From Bacteroides sp. UBA7335 (GTDB lineage Bacteria; Bacteroidota; Bacteroidia; Bacteroidales; Bacteroidaceae), in the NCBI GenBank assembly GCA_002471185.1, contig DKPL01000029.1:6256-40293 (forward strand): DNA of 34,038 nucleotides, read 5' to 3'. A program made the translations under genes and the position numbers. The notes under the pieces were generated by a model. The model was given only the letters and a program-made list of their open reading frames with translations. It ran no database searches and was not told the DNA's origin. Position 1 is the first letter of the stretch. Each line of letters begins with the position of its first letter. This document shows, piece after piece, positions 27,582-34,038 of this stretch.

Positions 27582-28226
27582 TAAATCAATCTCCGGAATA
27601 ATCATGAAATGAGTTTCTGGAAAGTTCTTTTTTAAATAATTTTCAATGAATTGTTGGGTATCGTCTTGTATCGTCTTGTCTTCTACAGTAGGGTATAAAT
27701 TATAAGCTACAGTATGTAGTTTAATGCCTCTATTGCGTATAGCTTCAAGACTAAGAAGCGTGTGGTTGATACTACCAAGTTTGCCCGAAGTAACAAATAT
27801 CAACGGATAATTTTTAGAATTAATATAATCTATGGTCAAAAAGCTATCAGTTAGAGGAACCATTAATCCGCCAGCTCCCTCTAATAGAACAGTGTCATAG
27901 CGCTCACTGAGTAACGAAGTAGCTTGTTCTATCTTTGCAAAATCAATGGGTCTACCATCTAAGTGTGAAGCTAAATGTGGTGAGGCTGGATATGAAAATA
28001 TCTCGGGCATTGTCCATCCTGCTTTATCTTCTTCCGTATATTTCATTCCCATTAATCGTCTATGTAAGGCGATATCCTCTGAGTCACCCACATTGCCGGT
28101 TTGGATGAATTTTTGAGTGATAACTTTCTTGCCTTCTTTTATTAGCTGACTAGCAATATAGCCAGTTGCAAAACTTTTTCCGGCATCGGTATCAATACCA
28201 CTGATGAAATAGATATTATTTTTCAT
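27570..28226 (-). CDS. bioD: Dethiobiotin synthetase
   Basis: This cytosolic enzyme closes the ureido ring of dethiobiotin from 7,8-diaminopelargonate, CO2 and ATP. It has 218 residues. The modified P-loop is ISGIDTDAGKS (8-18), a substrate/ATP lysine is in TQKFIQTG (Lys39; most family members have Lys-Pro here), and LLEGAGGLMVPL (114-125) is the second family signature. It is the last gene of the biotin operon, overlapping bioC by 11 bp, and it converges on the DUF4450-type gene with a 12-bp overlap. Confidence 0.94.
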   Translation of the reverse strand: MKNNIYFISGIDTDAGKSFATGYIASQLIKEGKKVITQKFIQTGNVGDSEDIALHRRLMGMKYTEEDKAGWTMPEIFSYPASPHLASHLDGRPIDFAKIEQATSLLSERYDTVLLEGAGGLMVPLTDSFLTIDYINSKNYPLIFVTSGKLGSINHTLLSLEAIRNRGIKLHTVAYNLYPTVEDKTIQDDTQQFIENYLKKNFPETHFMIIPEIDLSTL

Positions 28227-28974
28227 TGTTTTTCTTTTTAGCGATAATGTAAATGGGATGATAAGTAAGTCTTACTCCTTGAGGTGTAGTGTATAATTTG
28301 CCATATTGTTCGCAGAAGCGAATTAAAGTACGAGGAGTCCAATGCGGATTGCTAATACCCGTTACTCCTGTAGCTTTCAAATGGCGAAGTACTTGTTTGG
28401 GTTCATCAAAATATTGTTCAATAACCTCTTCGCTTGCGTGAATTATCTCATAATTGGCCAGTAGTGATTGGCACAGCTCACTTATGCTCAGATAAGATAA
28501 TCCTTGACCTGTAGTTGCACGAATCTCTTGCATATTTTTAAGGCCAAAGGTAGTGAATGCTAAATACCCCTCTGGCTGAAGATAACCACTACAGCGATGA
28601 AAAAAAACTTCAGGATTATCAAACCACTGTAGTGTAGAGCAAGATGTAATAAGGTCTCTCTCAGGTGGAAATTGTAAGTATTCAGCATCATCAGTGATAA
28701 AGCTAACTTCTTCGCTTAATAAGTCAGCGCAACACCCCATCATGTTTTCACAAAGGTCATTGAGTAATAACTCTTTGGGATAAAATTGATTGATTATCAT
28801 CCGTGAATAATTGCCTGTGCCGCAACCAAACTCAACAATTCGCTTAGGGGCTTGATGTAAGTGTTCTTTTAAAAGTAGCAACATATGATTAGCGATTTGA
28901 TGTTGCACAGATGCCTCTTGAGTATAAGTTGTTGCAGCCTTGTTAAAACGTTCTGCTATCAATTTTTTATCCAT
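28216..28974 (-). CDS. bioC: Malonyl-ACP O-methyltransferase
   Basis: BioC methylates malonyl-ACP so that fatty acid synthesis can extend it to pimeloyl-ACP methyl ester. The protein has 252 residues. The class I SAM-binding motif is IVEFGCGTGNYSRMI (46-60), and the post-motifs SFITDDAEYLQFP and DLITSCSTLQWFDNP match the BioC pattern. The N-terminal AERFNKAATTYTQEASVQHQ fits BioC. It overlaps bioG by 16 bp and bioD by 11 bp, so translation is probably coupled. Confidence 0.93.
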   Translation of the reverse strand: MDKKLIAERFNKAATTYTQEASVQHQIANHMLLLLKEHLHQAPKRIVEFGCGTGNYSRMIINQFYPKELLLNDLCENMMGCCADLLSEEVSFITDDAEYLQFPPERDLITSCSTLQWFDNPEVFFHRCSGYLQPEGYLAFTTFGLKNMQEIRATTGQGLSYLSISELCQSLLANYEIIHASEEVIEQYFDEPKQVLRHLKATGVTGISNPHWTPRTLIRFCEQYGKLYTTPQGVRLTYHPIYIIAKKKNNEK

Positions 28975-29624
28975 ACTTTTTCTAGGTAGTTTGTGAACAA
29001 CCGTTGGCTATAGTGTGATTCTTCTCCTAAAGTAACAGTTGTTTTACTGCTTTGCCAAGCTTGTTGTTGGTTGTTAGCTGGAAAAATTCGGTCGTTTAAT
29101 CCTATATAGGTTTCATCCCAATCAAAACCTTTAGGTGGAAGCTCTTTATACATCTTTCCAATAGCAGACAATTCTGATTTTAAAGAGTCAATTGTTCGTT
29201 GTGGAATAACGGATTGAAAGTATTTGAAATTAACTGTGTTACCACACATTCGACGTTGAAACTTACTTAACGTTGTTTCGGTTAATCCTTCTAATGTTCC
29301 ATTGAAAATAGCAGGTGGTATACCCCATTGTTCGTCAATGGGATACATTGTCCCATTAATCGCTATTTTGAGACCTAGTGGAACAATAGCAGAACTCATG
29401 ATTTGCGATGCAACCCATACCCCCATCGACCAAGCTACTACTTCAACTTGTTTATAGCCCGATATAAGATTGTAGTCGAACTCTAGTGTGTTATAGTTAT
29501 AACAAATCATAAAGTCATGATGGGCTGGTTTATAATCTACAAAAGGATGTTTGTCCATACCCCATCCTGCAAAGAAGAGCAGGAGTGATGAACGATTTTG
29601 TTTTATAATAAATTCCTGTTGCAT
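28959..29624 (-). CDS. bioG: Pimeloyl-ACP methyl ester esterase BioG
   Basis: BioG removes the methyl group added by BioC and so replaces BioH in organisms lacking it. The 221-residue protein has the DUF452 opening LLLFFAGWGMDKHPF (14-28). The serine elbow is VAWSMGVW (Ser66), the acidic residue is in GLNDRIFPANNQQQAW (Asp178), and the catalytic His is in EESHYSQR (His204). The downstream neighbour bioC confirms the assignment. No signal peptide is present. Confidence 0.92.
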   Translation of the reverse strand: MQQEFIIKQNRSSLLLFFAGWGMDKHPFVDYKPAHHDFMICYNYNTLEFDYNLISGYKQVEVVAWSMGVWVASQIMSSAIVPLGLKIAINGTMYPIDEQWGIPPAIFNGTLEGLTETTLSKFQRRMCGNTVNFKYFQSVIPQRTIDSLKSELSAIGKMYKELPPKGFDWDETYIGLNDRIFPANNQQQAWQSSKTTVTLGEESHYSQRLFTNYLEKVWIKN

Positions 29625-29640
29625 TGTGTTTAAGTCGTCT

Positions 29641-30792
29641 TTAAATCGCTTTTAAAAGCTGTTTGATATCTTCTTGAGTTAGTGCCGCTGTGAGCGAAAA
29701 ACGGATGCGTGATGTTCCTTCTGGTACAGTAGGAGGGCGTACAGGTAGTGCATAAAAACCTTTTCTTTGAAGCTCTTCTGCTTTTAGCACAGCTACCTGA
29801 CTTTCGCCAATAATCATAGGAATAATATTGCTTTGTGAAGTACAGTTATATCCTTTTGCGATTAATGCCTCTTTTAATTGTTTACTAATGTGCTTAAGAT
29901 GATTTCGCTCAGCTTTAAAGTTGGCTAATCTTTCGAGAAGAAAAGAACTCCACGATAAAGTAATCGGTGGTAGTCCTGTTGTAAATATCAATGTTCGCAT
30001 TTTATTGATAAGGTATTCGCGAACAATCTTTTTACATACTATATATGCTCCTGCAGAAGCTAAAGCTTTGCCAAACGTACCTATTAAGAAGTCAATTTGA
30101 TCAATGCAATTTTCTTCTTCAGCCAGTCCTAATCCATTGTTGCCTCTAACTCCAAATGCATGAGCTTCATCAACATAAAGCAGTACATTGGCATACTCTT
30201 GTTTTAATCGAATTAGTTCTTTTAAGTCAGCTTCATCACCATCCATGCTAAATATACTTTCTGTGACAATTATAATTTGTTGAAAGTCTTTGTGCTGTTC
30301 AGCCAACAGACGATTTAGCTGCTTGTAATCATTATGTTTATATCGTATGCATTTGGCAGTGCTAAGTCTAATACCATCAATCAAACTTGCATGAACTAGT
30401 TTGTCTGCAAGAATTAAAGTCTGTGGAGTACACACCGCAGGCAAAATGCCCATATTGGCATGATACCCACTATTAAAAATTAATGCAGCTTCAGTCCCAA
30501 AGCAATCTGCCATTTGTTGCTCTAGTTTTTCATAAACAGTATAGTTGCCTGTCAATAATCGCGATGAAGAGCTCGTTGGCTGAAATGTATCGGTAGTGAG
30601 TGTTTTTAGAAACTCTTCGCGAAGTTCCTCTCTACCTGCTAATCCCAAATAATCATTTGAAGATAAATTAACCATTCGCTGCTCTTTTACTATTACCTCA
30701 CTACCACAATGTGTGATATGTGGAAGAGAACGTAAGTTACCTGTTTCTTTTAGTCGAAGCAACTCTTGCTGCATCTGCTCATATATAATCAT
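29641..30792 (-). CDS. bioF: 8-amino-7-oxononanoate synthase
   Basis: This PLP enzyme condenses pimeloyl-ACP (or CoA) with L-alanine to give 8-amino-7-oxononanoate. It has 383 residues of the alpha-oxoamine synthase family. Seen are SSNDYLGLA (44-52), SSSRLLTGNYTVYEKLE (76-92), FNSGYHANMGILPA (106-119), the PLP Asp in YVDEAHAFGVRG (206-217) and the Schiff-base lysine in IGTFGKALASAGAY (Lys242). Its ATG overlaps the stop of the bioBA gene by 4 bp (ATGA). Confidence 0.96.
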   Translation of the reverse strand: MIIYEQMQQELLRLKETGNLRSLPHITHCGSEVIVKEQRMVNLSSNDYLGLAGREELREEFLKTLTTDTFQPTSSSSRLLTGNYTVYEKLEQQMADCFGTEAALIFNSGYHANMGILPAVCTPQTLILADKLVHASLIDGIRLSTAKCIRYKHNDYKQLNRLLAEQHKDFQQIIIVTESIFSMDGDEADLKELIRLKQEYANVLLYVDEAHAFGVRGNNGLGLAEEENCIDQIDFLIGTFGKALASAGAYIVCKKIVREYLINKMRTLIFTTGLPPITLSWSSFLLERLANFKAERNHLKHISKQLKEALIAKGYNCTSQSNIIPMIIGESQVAVLKAEELQRKGFYALPVRPPTVPEGTSRIRFSLTAALTQEDIKQLLKAI

Positions 30793-33194
30793 AGTTCGCT
30801 GACAATTTTAAGTATACCTTGAGTTAGCTTAGTTAACTCTTCAGAAGAGATAATAAATGGAGGCATTACATAAACCAATCGACCAAATGGGCGAATCCAT
30901 ATTCCTTCTTCAACAAAACGTTGCTGCATATAGGCCATGTCAACCGGTTGATGTAGTTCTACTACACCAATGGCGCCTAAAATGCGTACATCTTTAACCG
31001 CATTTAGTGTTGAAGCAGCAGCTAGCTCTTTCTTGAGTTGCTTTTCAATGCGCTCAACGTTATGTTTCCAGTTTGATTCTAATAATAATTTAATTGATGC
31101 TGAAGCTACTGCGCAAGCTAATGGATTACCCATGAAAGTAGGTCCATGCATAAAGGCATAAGGTGGATGGTTGGAAATCATGTCTGCCACGTGATTGGTT
31201 GTTAACACAGCCGAGAGAGTCATATAACCGCCTGTAAGTGCTTTGCCAACGCACATTATGTCTGGTTCAATTCCGACATACTCCCAAGCAAACAATTTTC
31301 CGGTTCTACCAAATCCTGTTGCAATTTCATCAAAGATGACAAGTATGTTGTGTGCTCTACAAAGTTTAATCGCTTCTTTGATGTATTGTGGATGATAAAA
31401 CCACATACCTCCTGCACCTTGTACAATCGGTTCAATAACAAATCCGGCTATTTCATCACCGTGGGTTTGGATTAACTCTTTGAGTGGCTCCATATCTTTT
31501 TCGTTCCACTCGCCATCAAACCTAGATGTGGGCTGCGGAACAAAATAGCGCACAGGTAGCGAGTTGCCAAATAAACTATGCATTCCAGTTTCCGGATCGC
31601 ATACTGACATGGCATTCCAAGTGTCGCCATGATACCCACTGCGTATAGTTGCAAAATTAGATTTATGTCCTTTGCCGGCAGCAAACTGATATTGTACTGC
31701 CATCTTGAGTGCTACCTCTACGGCTACTGACCCAGAGTCTGCATAAAAAATCTTTTGCATAGAAGGAGGCGCAATCGTTAATAGCAACTCTCCGAGCTCA
31801 ATCGCCGGATCGTGAGTAAGTCCACCAAACATGACGTGAGCCATTTTTTGAGTCTGCTCTTCAATTGCTTTATTTAGTGCGGGATGATTGTAACCATGTA
31901 CCGCACACCACCACGACGACATACCTTCGATTAATTCTTGTCCATTGCTTAATGTAATTTTACATCCCTTTGCTTCAGTAACCTTATATACAGGCAATGG
32001 ATTGGTAGTTGATGTATAAGGATGCCAAAGGTGCTCTCTATCAAACGATGATATCGGTAGTTGGTAACCACTCTTTAGTATCATTTCTTTATCTTCTGCA
32101 ACTTTCGATCCGAGTGTAGTAAGTAAATCTCCTACAATGGCCGAATTAATCCCAACATACAATGCTTTTTGCATAGTTTCGGGTGATAGTTGTGCTCTAC
32201 CTCCGGCAAAGCGTAAATAAGATTTTGGATTGATAAAGCGAAAAAGTGCAATGGTGGTTAAAACTTCTTCATCAGTTAAACGAGATTGCTTCTCGAGTGG
32301 AGTTCCGGGAATTGGACTTAATAAATTTAATGGAATTGACCCTACATTTAGTTGACGAAGCGTAAAAGCAAATTCAATTCGCTGCTCCATGGTTTCACCC
32401 ATTCCAATAATACCTCCACAGCAAATATCCATCCCTACTTTACGAGCAGCAGCAAGCGTTGCAAGTTTTTGTTCTTGCGTGTGGGTAGTACAAAGTTCAT
32501 TAAAGTACGAAGGAGCCGTTTCTAAATTGCAGTGATATCGGGTAACACCTGCATCAAATAGTTCTTGAAGTTCTTTCTCGGTAAGTAGACCTAGTGAGGC
32601 ACAAAGTTGGATAGAGCTTTTGCGACGCATTAATTCTGCTGATTCGCAAAGTTGTGTCATTTGTTTGGGTGAAGGTTTTCGTCCGCTGGTGACAAGTGAA
32701 AAGCGAGTAATACCTTGTGCTTCGTTGTATTGAGCTTGTCTAAGACACTCTTCCGGTGAAACAAGGTCGTAAACTTCGGCATTGGTTTTATAGTGAGAAG
32801 ACTGTGCACACCATTTACAGTTTTCAGGACAACGTCCAGATTTTGCATTGATAATTGAACACATATCAAATTCACGTGCCGATTGTTTAATCGTAATATC
32901 GTGTGCCGCAGCATACAGTGCCTCCTTGTCGGCACTATTGGCAAGCCATAATGCTTGATCGGAAGTAATATTTACTCCCATCAACACCTGACTTTTTAAG
33001 TCTTCTAGTGTCATATTTTTAATAAATGAGTTGTTGATTATGGATTTTTGTTTGTTGAGCGATTGCTCCGCAACATTATAATGAAGTTGTCCTATAGTAA
33101 CTTCTCGTCCTAGACTAGAGAAAATAGCATAGCCTTTTCTGCTCCATTGCTGAAAGCGTAACGTAGAATTGGACTTTGTACTAGTTATTTTCAT
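30789..33194 (-). CDS. bioBA: Fused biotin synthase and DAPA aminotransferase (BioB-BioA)
   Basis: One 801-residue frame joins two biotin enzymes. Residues about 61-375 are BioB, the radical-SAM enzyme inserting sulfur into dethiobiotin: its SAM-cluster motif is C-x3-C-x2-C at Cys122/126/129. Residues about 385-801 are BioA, which makes 7,8-diaminopelargonate using SAM as amino donor: LWHPYTS, GMSSWWCAVHGYNHPAL, the PLP Asp in FDEIATGFGRTG (Asp622), lysine in GKALTGGY (Lys651) and MHGPTFMGNPLACAVA. Residues 1-60 match neither fold. The -7 box just upstream supports ATG 33194 over Met61. Auxiliary-cluster ligands are unusual: the position of E. coli Cys97 is Ser166, while extra cysteines occur at 222 and 259. 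It is the first gene of the operon. Confidence 0.93.
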   Translation of the reverse strand: MKITSTKSNSTLRFQQWSRKGYAIFSSLGREVTIGQLHYNVAEQSLNKQKSIINNSFIKNMTLEDLKSQVLMGVNITSDQALWLANSADKEALYAAAHDITIKQSAREFDMCSIINAKSGRCPENCKWCAQSSHYKTNAEVYDLVSPEECLRQAQYNEAQGITRFSLVTSGRKPSPKQMTQLCESAELMRRKSSIQLCASLGLLTEKELQELFDAGVTRYHCNLETAPSYFNELCTTHTQEQKLATLAAARKVGMDICCGGIIGMGETMEQRIEFAFTLRQLNVGSIPLNLLSPIPGTPLEKQSRLTDEEVLTTIALFRFINPKSYLRFAGGRAQLSPETMQKALYVGINSAIVGDLLTTLGSKVAEDKEMILKSGYQLPISSFDREHLWHPYTSTTNPLPVYKVTEAKGCKITLSNGQELIEGMSSWWCAVHGYNHPALNKAIEEQTQKMAHVMFGGLTHDPAIELGELLLTIAPPSMQKIFYADSGSVAVEVALKMAVQYQFAAGKGHKSNFATIRSGYHGDTWNAMSVCDPETGMHSLFGNSLPVRYFVPQPTSRFDGEWNEKDMEPLKELIQTHGDEIAGFVIEPIVQGAGGMWFYHPQYIKEAIKLCRAHNILVIFDEIATGFGRTGKLFAWEYVGIEPDIMCVGKALTGGYMTLSAVLTTNHVADMISNHPPYAFMHGPTFMGNPLACAVASASIKLLLESNWKHNVERIEKQLKKELAAASTLNAVKDVRILGAIGVVELHQPVDMAYMQQRFVEEGIWIRPFGRLVYVMPPFIISSEELTKLTQGILKIVSEL

Positions 33195-33226
33195 TCGAAT
33201 GCTATGTTTAATCCTGTGATTGGTGG

Positions 33227-33234
33227 CAAATGTA
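33227..33234 (-). promoter_or_regulatory. Predicted -7 box of the biotin operon
   Basis: The minus strand reads TACATTTG, matching TAnnTTTG, 32 bases upstream of ATG 33194, giving a short leader of about 25 bases. No clear -33 box is seen. No obvious BirA-type palindrome was found in the 129-bp divergent gap. Confidence 0.55.
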
Positions 33235-33286
33235 CAAAGATGTTATTACTTTCTTTAATTTTATATTGATTTTTTTATCAACTCTT

Positions 33287-33317
33287 TTTGTTATTCATAA
33301 ATGTTGATATATATTTG
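33287..33317 (+). promoter_or_regulatory. Predicted promoter of the GH3 gene, next to its ATG
   Basis: TTTG at 33287-33290 and TATATTTG at 33310-33317 match the Bacteroides -33/-7 form with a 19-base spacer, the best-spaced promoter in the window. The -7 box ends 6 bases before ATG 33324, so the transcript should start at or almost at the start codon. Confidence 0.6.
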
Positions 33318-33323
33318 TCAGCC

Positions 33324-34038
33324 ATGAAAGGTAATATAATTATATTAATAGTTGTTTTATTGATTTTATTTACATCATGTGTCAACTATAGGAAACATGA
33401 TGATTCATTGACTGTAAAAGAAAAGATTGGGCAAATGCTCATAGTCGGTTTTTATGGAACGGAGGCGGGGCAGGCTTTTAAAGAAAAGTTGAAAGAAAAT
33501 AATATTGGTGGAGTTATTTTATATGATTATAATGAAAGCACCCCTAATAGCCCTTGCAATATTGTAAACCCCGATCAACTTAAAATGTTGGTAGATGAAC
33601 TTCAAGATATTAATAATGAATCACTATTTATAGTGATTGATCAAGAAGGAGGAGAGATGGCCAGACTAAAACCACAGCAAGGTTTTTATACTCTTCCATC
33701 TGCAAAATATCTAGGTGAACTTAATCAATATGACACTTCTTTATACTATGCTCGTTTAAATGCTCTTCAATTAAGTGATCTTGGTATCAATGTAAATCTC
33801 GCACCTTGTGTGGATTTATATTTAAGCCCCAATAATCCTATTATTGGTCAACGTTCGTATTCGGACAATCCGCTGCGAGTAATTGAAGAAGCTGAAATTG
33901 TAATAAATCAATATCATCGCAAGAATATATTGACTTCATTGAAACATTTTCCAGGACACGGTAGCTCGAAAGGAAAAACAGTGCATGGCTTAGTAGATAT
34001 CTCAGAATCTTTTAATGAAGAGCATTTAAACGAGCATA
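33324..34038 (+). CDS. GH3-type lipoprotein (beta-N-acetylhexosaminidase-like), 3' end cut
   Basis: The 238 visible residues match the N-terminal TIM barrel of GH3 enzymes related to NagZ. A lipoprotein signal ends LFTSC (Cys19). VKEKIGQMLIVGFYG, GGVILYDYN, IDQEGGEMARL (105-115), LGINVNLAPCVDL (153-165), GQRSYSDNP and the signature KHFPGHG (207-213) follow in the usual order. Downstream of the signature, where such enzymes normally carry a catalytic Asp-x-His dyad (DSH or DTH), this one reads SKGKTVHGLVD (215-225), so the Asp position appears to be Lys218. The nucleophile Asp lies beyond the window. The open frame reaches the edge. It is divergent from the biotin operon. Confidence 0.85.
   Translation, partial: MKGNIIILIVVLLILFTSCVNYRKHDDSLTVKEKIGQMLIVGFYGTEAGQAFKEKLKENNIGGVILYDYNESTPNSPCNIVNPDQLKMLVDELQDINNESLFIVIDQEGGEMARLKPQQGFYTLPSAKYLGELNQYDTSLYYARLNALQLSDLGINVNLAPCVDLYLSPNNPIIGQRSYSDNPLRVIEEAEIVINQYHRKNILTSLKHFPGHGSSKGKTVHGLVDISESFNEEHLNEH

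Noticed and set aside
1..34038. CRISPR arrays, tRNA or rRNA genes, insertion sequences, phage genes
   Set aside because: No regularly spaced repeats, RNA gene hallmarks, transposase motifs or terminal repeats were seen by eye.

Overview
The window comes from a low-GC member of the Bacteroidales, most likely Bacteroidaceae or a close relative. Three things point there: the gene families (DUF4450-type carbohydrate enzyme, GH106, GH105, Bacteroidetes-type Pgk and PheS with lineage insertions), the scarcity of Shine-Dalgarno sequences, and repeated promoter boxes of the Bacteroides type (TAnnTTTG at -7, sometimes TTTG at -33). No tRNA, rRNA, CRISPR array, insertion sequence or phage gene was seen.

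Positions 1-5472 are mostly housekeeping on the minus strand: phosphoglycerate kinase (cut by the left edge), endonuclease III, an MFS transporter, phenylalanyl-tRNA synthetase alpha, an alpha/beta hydrolase and a small membrane protein. A perfect 15-bp inverted repeat surrounds the predicted -7 box of pheS. Positions 5544-11219 hold a complete tripartite RND efflux operon (adaptor, pump, outer-membrane lipoprotein) with no regulator beside it, followed by a 458-bp gene-free stretch that contains a hairpin.

Positions 11678-17822 hold a fucose/arabinose-isomerase-like protein divergent from a PLP aminotransferase, a LolC/E-type permease that follows the aminotransferase, and, on the minus strand, a membrane glycosyltransferase and an AI-2E family permease.

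Positions 18010-27581 are a four-gene plus-strand carbohydrate cluster: GH106 alpha-L-rhamnosidase, GH105 unsaturated uronyl hydrolase, a lipoprotein of six-hairpin glycosidase type broken by one in-frame TAA, and a very large DUF4450-type secreted enzyme. The set suggests removal of L-rhamnose and uronic acid from rhamnogalacturonan or from rhamnose-capped arabinogalactan. No SusC/SusD pair, sulfatase or regulator is in the window, so it is either an orphan cluster or a fragment of a larger locus.

Positions 27570-33194 form a compact minus-strand biotin operon, bioBA-bioF-bioG-bioC-bioD. BioB and BioA are fused in one 801-residue protein with an unexplained N-terminal extension, and the BioB half shows a non-canonical cysteine set. 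Divergent from it, a GH3-type lipoprotein runs off the right edge; its predicted promoter would give a leaderless or nearly leaderless mRNA.
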